NCBI GenBank assembly: GCA_014841595.1
Contig: JACYUE010000001.1
Span: 723,654 to 787,653, forward strand
Origin: Oxalobacteraceae sp. CFBP 8761
Lineage (GTDB): Bacteria > Pseudomonadota > Gammaproteobacteria > Burkholderiales > Burkholderiaceae_D
Length of the DNA stretch: 64,000 nucleotides
Direction of reading: 5' to 3'
This document shows, piece after piece, positions 19,629-30,318 of the stretch. The notes under the pieces are model-generated. The model saw only the letters and a program-made list of their open reading frames with translations. It did no database searches and had not been told where the DNA came from. Within the stretch, counting starts at the first letter, position 1, and each line of letters starts with the position of its first letter. Position numbers and translations under genes: made by a program.

Positions 19629-20269
19629 CGACGATGGCGCACCGCTTCGACGACGCCCAGGTCGACGGCGTCTACCGCGCGATCGCCGAGCGGCGTGACG
19701 TGCGCCACTTCATCCCCGGCGCGATCGACGAGGCAGTGTTGCTGCGCCTGCTGACGGCGGCGCACCAGGCGCCCAGCGTCGGCATGATGCAGCCATGGCG
19801 CTTCATCCGTATCGCATCAACGCTGCTGCGTGAGCAGATCTGCGCTTTGGTCGAAGCGGAGCGCGTGGCCACCGCCGATGCCCTGGGCGAGCGCGGCACC
19901 GAATTCATGCGCCTGAAGGTCGAGGGCTTGCGCGAATGCGGCGAGGTGCTGGTCGTGGCGCTGATGGACGGGCGCGAGCGCCACGTGTTCGGGCGCCGCA
20001 CGCTGCCGGAGATGGACCTGGCCTCGGTGTCCTGCGCGATCCAGAACATGTGGCTGGCGGCGCGCGCCGAAGGGTTGGGGATGGGATGGGTGTCGCTGTT
20101 CGATCCCGTGCAGCTGGCAGCCTTGCTCGGGATACCGGAAGGCGGCAAGCCGGTGGCGATCCTGTGCCTGGGCCATGTCGCCGAGTTTTATCCGAAGCCG
20201 ATGCTGGAACTCGAAGGCTGGGCCCAGCGGGGTACGCTGGGTGACTTTGTCACGCTCGACCGCTGGTAG
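19625..20269 (+). CDS. bluB: 5,6-dimethylbenzimidazole synthase BluB
   Basis: A 214-residue nitroreductase-fold flavoenzyme. BluB breaks down reduced FMN with oxygen to make dimethylbenzimidazole, the lower ligand of vitamin B12. Diagnostic segments are RRDVRHF near the start, APSVGMMQPWRF, and AEGLGMGWVSLFDP. The start is a GTG at 19625 overlapping the ferredoxin stop, or possibly the ATG three codons later. No other cob genes are in the window. Confidence 0.92.
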   Translation: MTTMAHRFDDAQVDGVYRAIAERRDVRHFIPGAIDEAVLLRLLTAAHQAPSVGMMQPWRFIRIASTLLREQICALVEAERVATADALGERGTEFMRLKVEGLRECGEVLVVALMDGRERHVFGRRTLPEMDLASVSCAIQNMWLAARAEGLGMGWVSLFDPVQLAALLGIPEGGKPVAILCLGHVAEFYPKPMLELEGWAQRGTLGDFVTLDRW

Positions 20270-20312
20270 CGAGCGCCGGTAGTAAGCCCCGGTAGTGAGC
20301 GCCGATGCAGCG

Positions 20313-20726
20313 TCAGCTCGCAAACATCTTGAGTAATGCCACGGCCGGGGCCGCCGAGCCGATGCGCCGGTTGGCTTGCGCAGCTTCCAATACCTCTACC
20401 AGTTCATCGTATTTGTCGGCCTGACGATCATTCAGGTTGATCATGTTCATGCTCCAGCGCGGGAATGTGCGAAACTTGGCTGGTTCGTTATAGAGAACGC
20501 GCGAATTCTTGTGGCGGGGATCGAGTTCAATCTTCTGGTACAGCTTGTCGAGCGTTGCTACCGGACCCTCCAGCACCTGGAGGAACCAGCCGCCGTTGTA
20601 GAACAAACTTCCGGTCACGTCGAGAGGGGCGTTGTTATTCTTCGCCGTGTCCTGGATTGCTGCCAGGTCGGTAGGGGACATCTTGCGGGTGGCCTGGCTG
20701 ACGTAGACGAGTTGATTGATCGACAT
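20313..20726 (-). CDS. BLUF-domain blue-light photoreceptor
   Basis: A 137-residue stand-alone BLUF protein. It keeps the flavin-site residues: Tyr8 in LVYVSQA, Asn32, Gln50 in GGWFLQVLEG, and the Trp/Met stretch FPRWSMNM. Blue light shifts hydrogen bonds between Tyr, Gln and FAD, altering partner binding. With no output domain it must act through another protein (for example a diguanylate cyclase or regulator), unidentified here. A perfect hairpin covers the region just upstream of its ATG. Confidence 0.95.
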   Translation of the reverse strand: MSINQLVYVSQATRKMSPTDLAAIQDTAKNNNAPLDVTGSLFYNGGWFLQVLEGPVATLDKLYQKIELDPRHKNSRVLYNEPAKFRTFPRWSMNMINLNDRQADKYDELVEVLEAAQANRRIGSAAPAVALLKMFAS

Positions 20727-20733
20727 AACAGAA

Positions 20734-20755
20734 TTTCTTTCTTATTGGAAAGAAA
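20734..20755 (-). promoter_or_regulatory. Hairpin at the BLUF ribosome binding region
   Basis: TTTCTTTC and GAAAGAAA (on the plus strand at 20734-20741 and 20748-20755) are perfectly complementary with a 6-base loop. In the mRNA the hairpin ends 7 bases before the start codon, and its 3' arm holds the only purine-rich ribosome-binding-like segment. It could limit translation. Confidence 0.5.
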
Positions 20756-20903
20756 GAACGATAGCGCGACATACAGCGGTTGTCGATGCAATGTTGCCGA
20801 TTGGAAAATTGGAGCGGGTCAAAGATGCGCGCTGCATCCGTCGGTGCGACGCCCGCTATCGCACCCATCAACATTGCCAATCCACGAGTACACGAAGTTT
20901 TTC

Positions 20904-23203
<2,300 letters not shown>

Positions 23204-23220
23204 TATTGGACTGACGTCCT

Positions 23221-23244
23221 ACCCGGCGCCTGCGGGCGCCGGGT
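23221..23244. terminator. Hairpin between convergent katG and solute-binding gene
   Basis: ACCCGGCGCC, a TGCG loop and GGCGCCGGGT make a ten-base GC stem in the 47-base gap between two stop codons. The T run is short, so termination may be partial, but it can serve both strands. Confidence 0.65.
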
Positions 23245-23250
23245 TGTCGT

Positions 23251-24387
23251 TCAGCGAATCACATCCATCCGCGTACGCTTGCCGCCCTGGTAGGTGTACA
23301 GCGTCAGCGCGCCATTCAGAATGTCCCCCGACGGGTCGAACTGGATCGTGCCGGTCACGCCCTCGTACCTGATCTTCTTCAGCTCCGGCAGATACTTTGC
23401 CGGCTCCGCCGATTTTGCGTTCTGCATGGCGGTCGCCATCACCATCACCGAGTCGTACACATACGGCGCGTACAACTGCACTTCCTGGCCCGTCTTCTGC
23501 TTGAAGCGCGCGCGGAACTCGGCCATCTTCTGCTCTTGCACGCCTTTCACGCCACCGGCTTCGGCGCACACCACCTTGCCATCGCCCACCGCGTCGCCTG
23601 CCAGGCGGCCCAGCGCTTCGGTGCACATGCCGTCGCCGCCCATGAAGCGGGCCGTGATGCCCAGCGCCTTCATCTGCTTGAGCATCGGGCCGGCCACCGC
23701 ATCCATGCCCCCAAAGAAAATCAGGTCGGGCTTCTTGGCGCGAATCGCCGTCAGGATGGCGGTGAAATCGGTCGCGGTAGCGCTGGTGAACTGCTTGTCG
23801 ACGATGCGCACGCCGGGCCCCCGGGCCGCTTTCGCAAATTCGGCAGCCACGCCCTGGCCGTAGGTGGTGCGGTCGTCGATGATGGCAATGTTCTTGACCT
23901 TGAGCGTCTCGACCGCATACTTGCCCAGCGTGCCGCCAAGCTTGGCGTCGTTGGCCACCACGCGAAACACGCCGGGGAATTTCTGCTTGGTGAACTGGGT
24001 CGCGGTGGTGGCCGGCGAGACCTGTACCAGGCCGGCATTGTGATAGATGCGCGAGGCCGGCACGCTGGTGCCCGAGTTCAGGTGACCGACAATGCCATTG
24101 ACCTTGGCATCGACCAGTTTCTGGGCCACTGCCGTACCCTGTTTCGGGTCGCTCGCGTCGTCTTCGGCCAGCAGTTGCAGCTTGACCTTCTGGCCGTTGA
24201 TGGTGAAACCCTTGGCGTTGAGTTCATCGATCGCCGTGCGCGCGGCGTTCTCGTTGTCCTTGCCGAGGTGTGAATTGGGCCCGGACACCGGGCCCACGTG
24301 CCCGATTTTGACGACCTGCTGGGCGCTGGCGCCGCCGGCAAAGGCGATGGCGATGGCGAACGGGATAAGCCTGGTGCAAAACCGCAT
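23251..24387 (-). CDS. Periplasmic substrate-binding protein, branched-chain amino-acid (Leu/Ile/Val) ABC type
   Basis: A 378-residue periplasmic binding protein. Signal peptide residues 1-22 (cleavage near ASA-QQ). The mature protein begins VVKIGHVGPVSGPNSHLG and has the LivJ/LivK-type hinge segments SPATTATQF and FRVVANDAKLGG. It captures an amino acid or amide for an ABC importer. The permease and ATPase genes are not adjacent, so it may be an orphan. The start is the ATG at 24387 after GGAGA; the frame is open further upstream without similarity. Confidence 0.93.
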   Translation of the reverse strand: MRFCTRLIPFAIAIAFAGGASAQQVVKIGHVGPVSGPNSHLGKDNENAARTAIDELNAKGFTINGQKVKLQLLAEDDASDPKQGTAVAQKLVDAKVNGIVGHLNSGTSVPASRIYHNAGLVQVSPATTATQFTKQKFPGVFRVVANDAKLGGTLGKYAVETLKVKNIAIIDDRTTYGQGVAAEFAKAARGPGVRIVDKQFTSATATDFTAILTAIRAKKPDLIFFGGMDAVAGPMLKQMKALGITARFMGGDGMCTEALGRLAGDAVGDGKVVCAEAGGVKGVQEQKMAEFRARFKQKTGQEVQLYAPYVYDSVMVMATAMQNAKSAEPAKYLPELKKIRYEGVTGTIQFDPSGDILNGALTLYTYQGGKRTRMDVIR

Positions 24388-24578
24388 GGAGAGTCTCCGC
24401 AAGATGGTGATGGTCACGACGCCGCAAACGCGGCGCAAGGCCCGTTACAGGACGACGTTACAGCAAATCCCAGGCGGCGCAAAGTGATCGAGAAGTGATT
24501 TACAACGGCGCGGGGCGGCGAGCACCGGAGCAGTGCGGCGCTGCGAAATGGCGGTGCGCGCATGGTGCAAACGTGACA

Positions 24579-24602
24579 ATGCCCCGCGCTGTGGCGGGGC
24601 AT
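24579..24602 (-). terminator. Hairpin downstream of the CHAD gene
   Basis: ATGCCCCGC and GCGGGGCAT form a nine-base stem with a 6-base loop, 34 bases after the CHAD stop. No T run is present, so intrinsic termination is doubtful. The remaining intergenic sequence (24388-24636) holds nothing else that I recognise. Confidence 0.4.
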
Positions 24603-24636
24603 CGGCTGGCAAAGCAGTCAGCGTGACCTGGGCAGA

Positions 24637-25701
24637 TCAGCGCGTGATGCGGCGCTTGGCGACATCGGCCAGCACCTTCGACAGCCCCTGCGCATCGGCC
24701 TCGCCCGTCGCCGCGATATAGCCGCGCACATAGGCCGCCTGCTTGGCGACCTGGCTGCTGCCACCCTTGAGTTCTTCGAGCAGCTGGTCAGCCACGGCCA
24801 GGTCGTTCAGCGCGCCCAGGCGGTCCTGCAGCTTTTCGAGATGGCCCAAGTAGCGCTTGACGCGCTGCGCCGGCAGCAGATCGCGGAAGAATTCGGCCGC
24901 ATAGCGCGCCTTCTTGGCCGCGATGCGCACGCGGTGACGACCCGGTGCATCGGCTTCTTCCAGCCCGTCGATGCGTTTGGCCAGCCGCTTCTCGGCCGTG
25001 CGCAGCAGGGGCAGGGCGCTTTTCGCGGCGCGTTCGAGCAGCGGCGACTCCTTCGGCAGGCCACCTTCGGGCTGCCAGCGGCGCTCGCCCAGCCAGTCCT
25101 TCAGTTGCGCCATCAATTCGGTATAGCGCGCATCGCGCAGCACGTGCAGGATCTGCGCGTGGTGGCCCGTGGCGCGGTCGTGCGCGGCCTGGCGCAGTGC
25201 GTGCGCATCGATGCCCGGCACACGCTTGATGGTGGAATCGGCCAGCACGTCCCAGTCGCGCGCGGGACCGAGTTCGCCGGACAGCCACTCGATGCTTGCA
25301 TGCAGCGGCACCGGTGGCGGCGCCAGTTCCTCGAACATCGCCAGCAACGCGCGCAGGCGGCGCAGGCCAACGCGCATCTGGTGCAGGCTCTCGACGTGCT
25401 GTTTCAGCACGCCCGGCACGTTTGCTTCGATCTGCGCCACGCAGTTGAGGCCAATGGCCTGGAACGCGTCTTCGAGCGTCATGCGCCCGCGCAGGTGGAC
25501 CGGCTCGGCCTTGACGGCGCCGATCGGCGCTTCTTTGACGTCGGGTGCTGGCTCGGTTGGCAGCGGCTGGTCCGTTTGCGGTTCGTCGGCTGCCTCGGCC
25601 ACATCGGTGTCCTCCGTGATGGTGACTGCCTCCGTCAGGTCGGGTGTCGCGACCGCCGCGATCCCGGGCGTCAGGTGCTTCGTTTTGTGGTGCTTGCTCA
25701 T
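24637..25701 (-). CDS. CHAD-domain protein
   Basis: A 354-residue protein. Residues 1-70 are a low-complexity Thr/Glu/Pro/Asp-rich leader; residues about 78-345 form the alpha-helical CHAD domain with conserved basic/His positions (HQMRVGLRRLRALLAMF near 107; HRVRIAAKKARYAAEFF near 258). CHAD domains bind inorganic polyphosphate granules and can regulate polyphosphate kinase neighbours. No polyphosphate enzyme is adjacent here. The residue pattern HxxRxxxRRLR supports the call. Confidence 0.92.
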   Translation of the reverse strand: MSKHHKTKHLTPGIAAVATPDLTEAVTITEDTDVAEAADEPQTDQPLPTEPAPDVKEAPIGAVKAEPVHLRGRMTLEDAFQAIGLNCVAQIEANVPGVLKQHVESLHQMRVGLRRLRALLAMFEELAPPPVPLHASIEWLSGELGPARDWDVLADSTIKRVPGIDAHALRQAAHDRATGHHAQILHVLRDARYTELMAQLKDWLGERRWQPEGGLPKESPLLERAAKSALPLLRTAEKRLAKRIDGLEEADAPGRHRVRIAAKKARYAAEFFRDLLPAQRVKRYLGHLEKLQDRLGALNDLAVADQLLEELKGGSSQVAKQAAYVRGYIAATGEADAQGLSKVLADVAKRRITR

Positions 25702-25809
25702 GCTGGTGCCTCTCGTGGACAGTGGATGATTCCATCATACGCCTGAGCACTCATCCGTTCACGTCTCCATGACAGGCACGTGACATTGCGCACGGCAAGA
25801 CGGGCCAGC

Positions 25810-26511
25810 TTACTTGCCGATCCGGTAAATCACGTCCACGCCCTGCACGAATTTCTGCACGCCCACCAGCAGCGGATCGCGTGGCGACGACAGCGATGGG
25901 TAGCGGGGCGCATCGCTGGCCAGTCCCATCGCGTTGGACAGGTTCTTCAGTGGTGCCAGCGCCACGCCACCCGCCGGACCCAATTTGGCGCCAATGCCGC
26001 GGGCGATGTTCTGCGCTTTCACGCGTGCCGCCCCCAGCGCCTGGCTGACCAGTTCCGCCTCGATCCTGTCGGCGTCGCTGCGGCTGAAGGCCACGGCCAG
26101 CGCTTCGACATTGGGCAAACCCAGCAGGCTCTGGATCAGCGCCGTCCACCCGTTCAGGTCGCGCACTGTCGCGTGCACGGCGGCGCGGGTTTCGATCGCC
26201 GTCACCCGCTCGCCCTCCTTGAGCGGGCGTCGCAGCACGTCCTGCACCGAGATGTCCTCGACCTTCACACCCTGTTCGGCCAGTAGCGCGCGGCTCGCTG
26301 TCAGGCGCTCGTGGACCAGCTTCCATGCGGCGTCCAGGTCGGCGTCGGTGGTAACGATCTCGAAGTCGATCTCGCCGGTATCCGGCATCACGTGCAGGTC
26401 GGCAGCGGCCGTCACGTGGATGAAGGGGTAGGCGGGCAGATCGGCGGCGCGGGCAGCCGCAGCGTGCAGCATGGCGGCGACAGCCAATGCGGTAGCAAAC
26501 ATCTTGAGCAT
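25810..26511 (-). CDS. SIMPL-domain (DUF541) periplasmic protein
   Basis: A 233-residue exported protein with a signal peptide (residues 1-23, ending ARA-AD). It carries the SIMPL/DUF541 fold: VTAAADLHVMPDTGEIDFEI at the start and the helical central section ending in KAQNIARGIGAKLG. SIMPL proteins are widespread periplasmic proteins of uncertain role. The start is the ATG at 26511, preceded by AGGACC. A long inverted repeat lies 50 bases upstream. Confidence 0.88.
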   Translation of the reverse strand: MLKMFATALAVAAMLHAAAARAADLPAYPFIHVTAAADLHVMPDTGEIDFEIVTTDADLDAAWKLVHERLTASRALLAEQGVKVEDISVQDVLRRPLKEGERVTAIETRAAVHATVRDLNGWTALIQSLLGLPNVEALAVAFSRSDADRIEAELVSQALGAARVKAQNIARGIGAKLGPAGGVALAPLKNLSNAMGLASDAPRYPSLSSPRDPLLVGVQKFVQGVDVIYRIGK

Positions 26512-26563
26512 GATGGTCCTTGTCGTAGCGGGAACATTCCCGTGGCAAGGCCAGCGTAAAGCT

Positions 26564-26606
26564 TCTAGACCTTGATGTCTATATAAAGTAGATCTCAAGG
26601 TCTAGA
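26564..26606. repeat. Extended 43-base inverted repeat between the NHL and SIMPL genes
   Basis: TCTAGACCTTGA (26564-26575) and TCAAGGTCTAGA (26595-26606) are perfect 12-base arms. Inside them TCTA and TAGA extend the pairing around a TATAAAG loop, making an 18-base stem with two mismatches. It lies in a 136-base gap upstream of the SIMPL start and downstream of the NHL stop. It may be an operator, a terminator-like structure, or part of a small mobile repeat. Confidence 0.7.
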
Positions 26607-26647
26607 TTATGTGACGTGCATGACGACAGTTGGCCGCCGGTGCGCGT

Positions 26648-28801
26648 CTACTCGATCTCGAACGCCAGGTCGCGGCTGTTCTGCGCCACCTGGCCCGCAT
26701 AGTCGGCGGCGTGGATGCGCAGCAGGTACTCGCCGGGTGCCAGGTCGGCGATGCGCCAGCTGCCCGTCTCGATCCTGCCATCGCGCAGGCGGTTGTTGAG
26801 GGCGTAGTCGAACTGGGTCGATGCGCTGCCGTAGACCGTGATGCCACTGGTCGGTGCATAGACCGCTTTCACGGCGTCAGGATTGCGCGGCAGGCGGTCG
26901 TAGACCTGCGTGATGACCGGCTGCTCGAAGCCGGGCAGCGGCGTGCCGTCGGCGCGCAGCACCTGGTAGCCCAGCTTGTACAGGCCCAGCTTGCGGCGCG
27001 CCAGGTTGCCATCCACCTGGTCGTAGGCATTCACGACGATCTGCAGCTCGCCCAGCGTACGGTCGAGGCGCAGGGGCTGACCCTTTTTCGCCATGATGCG
27101 CTTGCCGGCCGTGTCGTACAGCGCGATGCGCGAGATTGTCGGCGTCACCGTGTCGACAAAGCCGGTGAACGGCAGCGTGAGCGCATTGACGAGCGTGCCG
27201 CCCTGGTAGTAATCGAGGTGCACGTGCGACAGCGCATTGAGCGTGCCGAGCTTGTCGCCCACGGCAAAGCGGGTGCCGCGCGGCACCCGCACGCGCACCG
27301 CCTTGCCGGGTTTGCCATTGGCGGTTTCTTCGCGCTGGATCTGGAAGCGCGGATCGAGCGCGCGGCCTTGTGGATCGCGGCCCACGCGCATGTGGATGTA
27401 GGACAGCGGCCCCACGCTCATGCCCTCGCCGAGGTTGTTGAACCCCCAGTTTGCATACGGATCGGTCACCTTGGCCGGCAGGATCGCCAGCACGGTTGCG
27501 CCGACGTCGCCGCGCACATCCAGGCCCGCGTGGAAATGGTCGCGGCTGTCGCCGCCATATGTACCGCGCACTTCGCCCATCACGCCCACGACTTCATGGA
27601 CCATGTCTTGCGGGCCAAGCGGCCAGGGCATCGGTGCCGTACGCCGTTGCAGCGGTGGGCGCGCCAGCACGGGCGCGGCTTCGCCCGCACGCGGCGGCGC
27701 CAGACGGTGCAGGCGATGGGCGTTGGCGTCGGCGACCACCAGGCTGCCGTCGCGCGCAACGGCAATGCCGCGCGGGCCGTTGAGCTGCACGGTGCCGTCG
27801 CTGCCGAAACCGTTCGGCTCAAGCGGGTGGTCGGTATCCTCCAGCGGGCGGAATTCGCCCGTTGGCGTCATTTGCAGGATGCGCCCGCCGGCACTGGCGA
27901 CGATGTACAGGTAGCCATCGCGTGTGACGGCCAGGCCGACCGGGCGGCGCAGCGCAGGCCGGCGTTCGGCCTCGGGTGGCAGCGCGAGCGTGTCGACCGT
28001 GCCATCGGGCCGCAGGCGGCGCACTGCGTTGTTGCCGGTGTCGGCGATGTACAGGTTGCCATCGTGATCGACGGCCAGTGCGCTTGGGGTATCGAAGGCG
28101 GCGGCCGTGCCGGGGCCGTCGAACAGGTTCGGCTTGCCGGTGCCGGCCAGCGTGGTCACCGTGCCATCCTGGGCGATACGGCGGATGCGGTCGTTGTAGG
28201 TGTCGGCCACATAGACGATGCCGGCGTCATCCACTGCAATGCCGACCGGGCCGTTGAACTGGGCAGCACGGCCGATGCCATCCACGTAGCCGGGACTGCC
28301 GTTGCCGGCCAGCGTCGTCACGGCGCCACCCGGCGCGATGCGGCGGATCGCATGGTTGCCGGTGTCGGCCACGTACAGGTTGCCCAGGTGGTCGAGCGCG
28401 ATGGCGGACGGCGTGTTGAAGGCCGCAACCGCGCCCAGGCCATCGACAAAGCCTTCCTTGCCGCCAGCCAGCGTCGAGACTGCGCCATCGGGCTGCACGA
28501 CGCGGATGCGGTTGGCCTCGCCCCCGTCGGCAACGTAGATTGCGCCGCGCGGGCCAATGGCCACGCCGTACGGATCGCTGAAGCGACTGGCCAGTGCCGC
28601 GCCATCGAGCGCGCCGTCCTGACCGTCGCCAGCCAGCAGGTGCACGCGGGCAGGCCAGAACGGTTGGGTGCTGGCCACCGGGGCGGTCAGTACCGGGGTG
28701 GCGCCGGTGTGGGGTTCGACCCGGTCGGTGTACCAGAAGACGGTGCCGACGGCCAGAATGGCGGCGCCGGCGAGTGCTGCGATGAGGGGAGTGCGTTTCA
28801 C
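26648..28801 (-). CDS. NHL-repeat propeller fused to M23 (LytM)-type peptidase domain
   Basis: A 717-residue predicted periplasmic or membrane-anchored protein. An N-terminal hydrophobic anchor (residues about 7-24) precedes about six NHL repeats (residues about 60-380; recurring PxGxxYVADTxNxxIRR). The next 150 residues have the M23-like zinc motifs HFHAGLDV and HVHLDY, with a G-rich strand between. The tail has beta-rich segments ending in AFEIE. NHL propellers bind protein partners; the LytM-like part may cleave peptidoglycan cross-links or be a degenerate amidase activator. The HxxxD and HxH metal ligands appear present. The start codon is GTG at 28801. Confidence 0.88.
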   Translation of the reverse strand: MKRTPLIAALAGAAILAVGTVFWYTDRVEPHTGATPVLTAPVASTQPFWPARVHLLAGDGQDGALDGAALASRFSDPYGVAIGPRGAIYVADGGEANRIRVVQPDGAVSTLAGGKEGFVDGLGAVAAFNTPSAIALDHLGNLYVADTGNHAIRRIAPGGAVTTLAGNGSPGYVDGIGRAAQFNGPVGIAVDDAGIVYVADTYNDRIRRIAQDGTVTTLAGTGKPNLFDGPGTAAAFDTPSALAVDHDGNLYIADTGNNAVRRLRPDGTVDTLALPPEAERRPALRRPVGLAVTRDGYLYIVASAGGRILQMTPTGEFRPLEDTDHPLEPNGFGSDGTVQLNGPRGIAVARDGSLVVADANAHRLHRLAPPRAGEAAPVLARPPLQRRTAPMPWPLGPQDMVHEVVGVMGEVRGTYGGDSRDHFHAGLDVRGDVGATVLAILPAKVTDPYANWGFNNLGEGMSVGPLSYIHMRVGRDPQGRALDPRFQIQREETANGKPGKAVRVRVPRGTRFAVGDKLGTLNALSHVHLDYYQGGTLVNALTLPFTGFVDTVTPTISRIALYDTAGKRIMAKKGQPLRLDRTLGELQIVVNAYDQVDGNLARRKLGLYKLGYQVLRADGTPLPGFEQPVITQVYDRLPRNPDAVKAVYAPTSGITVYGSASTQFDYALNNRLRDGRIETGSWRIADLAPGEYLLRIHAADYAGQVAQNSRDLAFEIE

Positions 28802-28929
28802 GACGACGACCGGCTGATTGCTGAAGTTGCAATCTTAGCCGAAACACGTGAATGGATGGGGCGGGCAAAAATGCGAACGCCGCCGGACGAACGTCGCGGC
28901 GGCGTGCAGGTCTTGCGTATTTACGAGGC

Positions 28930-29259
28930 TCAGATGCGCAGGTCGTCCAGCGACTTGCCTTTGCCCAGAGCATCGACGACCCATTTTGGTTGACGGCCAC
29001 GGCCGGTCCAGGTCTGGGTATTGTCCGCCGGGTTGTGATATTGCGGATTGACTTTGGCGCCGCCCGTCTTCTTGGCTTTGGTACCGCCCTTGGCCAGCAG
29101 TTCCTCGACCGAGATTCCCATATTCTGGGCGATCTCGAGAATTTGCTCACGCGCTTTCTTGACGTCTTGATGCTGGCGGTTTTTGATCTCCTTTTCGATA
29201 TCGAATTGAAGACCTTTCAGTTCGGCGAGGTTATAACCCGACAGATTGATGTTTGCCAT
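28930..29259 (-). CDS. H-NS family histone-like nucleoid-structuring protein
   Basis: A 109-residue H-NS family protein. The N-terminal coiled coil drives oligomerisation (LAELKGLQFDIEKEIKNRQ). The C-terminal DNA-binding domain has the AT-hook-like GRGRQPKW loop preceded by YHNPADNTQTWTG, the Bordetella/Burkholderia type. It silences AT-rich, horizontally acquired DNA and could act on the AT-rich Rhs immunity region in this window. The start is the ATG at 29259 after AAGGAAG. Confidence 0.95.
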   Translation of the reverse strand: MANINLSGYNLAELKGLQFDIEKEIKNRQHQDVKKAREQILEIAQNMGISVEELLAKGGTKAKKTGGAKVNPQYHNPADNTQTWTGRGRQPKWVVDALGKGKSLDDLRI

Positions 29260-29403
29260 TTTGTTTCTTCCTTGATTAGGTGATTCGATTCGTTTCGAAG
29301 AGCCGCGCAGGGATTTTACTATTGAACCGCCAATTTGGAATGACAATCGTGCGCGGGGTTAATTTCGAATCAAATGGAAGGCAGAGCAACATGTAGCGCC
29401 GGT

Positions 29404-29838
29404 TTATTTTTCCAGCATTCTGATGTGTGCAATTTCTTGCGAAACTGCGCGCGTCACGACATCGCTCAGCGTTTCGCCGAGGCTGTTGCGAATATCGGCC
29501 GAGAAATTGGTCATTGCTTTGTCGACGGCATCGGCAATACCGTCGCGCAGGCGCTGTTCGAGCACGAAATCGATCCGCCCCTGCAATTGCTGCAGGATGC
29601 GCTCGGTAACACGTCGCTCCATGACGCTCCATTGCTCACCGCTCCAGTGGTCGACAGCGCGCCGTTCCAGTGCCTCTGGCGCATCCTCCGGTGCGGCCAC
29701 CACGGGCGCAGGCGGTGGCGGGGCCTCTGCCTCAACGATCGGCGCCGGCTGCGCGACTGGCGCGCCCGGCGCGTTTGGTTCCGCGACCACTTCGGTCAAC
29801 ACGGGAATACTGGCATCGAAAGCGGGATCGTGGTTCAT
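29404..29838 (-). CDS. DUF2486-like protein paired with holC
   Basis: A 144-residue hydrophilic protein. A Pro/Ala-rich disordered N-terminal half (residues about 20-55) precedes a helical C-terminal part (LERRAVDHWSGEQWSVMERR; ILQQLQGRIDFVLEQRL). It overlaps the holC stop by 4 bases. This matches the small DUF2486-type gene commonly following holC in Burkholderiales; no function is established. Possible ties to the replisome are only contextual. Confidence 0.7.
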   Translation of the reverse strand: MNHDPAFDASIPVLTEVVAEPNAPGAPVAQPAPIVEAEAPPPPAPVVAAPEDAPEALERRAVDHWSGEQWSVMERRVTERILQQLQGRIDFVLEQRLRDGIADAVDKAMTNFSADIRNSLGETLSDVVTRAVSQEIAHIRMLEK

Positions 29839-30260
29839 GATTGTCCTGCGACGAAGTGGGTCAGCGGATAGGATTCTTTTTTATACGCGACATAGCGTTT
29901 GCGGCCTTCGGCGGCATCTTCTTCATCGATCGAGATAATTTCAAACACGCGCGCGAATTGCGTGAAATTGCGCGGCCTGCGACGCGTCAGGTTCACGAGC
30001 ATATCGTGGTGCGGCAGCTCGCTGTCTTCATTATCGGTAATCACGATCGGCGTTTGCGCCGCCAACCCGTCGCCTGCCATCACGTGCGGAATGAAATCAG
30101 TATCCGATACGGTCCACATGGCGGCATTCAAGGCGTCGGCTTGTTCGGGGCTATCGGCCAGCACCACGATTTTGGCGCGCGCGCCATATGCCTTGCGCGC
30201 AAGGCGGCAGGCATAGGCCAGCTTATCCGGGATATTGGTATGAAAGTCGATGCGGGTCAT
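29835..30260 (-). CDS. holC: DNA polymerase III subunit chi (HolC)
   Basis: A 141-residue HolC. It begins TRIDFHTNIPDKLAYACRLARKAY and ends with FEIISIDEEDAAEGRKRY, both typical of chi. It links the clamp loader (through psi) to single-stranded DNA-binding protein. It lies in a run with DUF2486; its usual partner pepA is absent here. A terminator-like hairpin sits only 12 bases upstream of the start, so expression would need read-through or a hidden promoter. Confidence 0.93.
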   Translation of the reverse strand: MTRIDFHTNIPDKLAYACRLARKAYGARAKIVVLADSPEQADALNAAMWTVSDTDFIPHVMAGDGLAAQTPIVITDNEDSELPHHDMLVNLTRRRPRNFTQFARVFEIISIDEEDAAEGRKRYVAYKKESYPLTHFVAGQS

Positions 30261-30271
30261 GGGCGCTTATG

Positions 30272-30300
30272 GAAAATCGGGAGTGCGCTGGCACTCCCGA
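30272..30300 (-). terminator. Terminator-like hairpin after oligopeptidase gene
   Basis: On the minus strand: TCGGGAGTGC, a CAGC loop, GCACTCCCGA, then TTTTCC. It follows the oligopeptidase stop by about 19 bases and ends 12 bases before the holC start. Confidence 0.75.
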
Positions 30301-30318
30301 CAGGGTCAATCCAAATGG

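Noticed and set aside
20271..20308. Short repeated GCGCCGGTAGT-like units after bluB
   Set aside because: Only two to three imperfect copies; too few and too short for a CRISPR or a dispersed repeat call.
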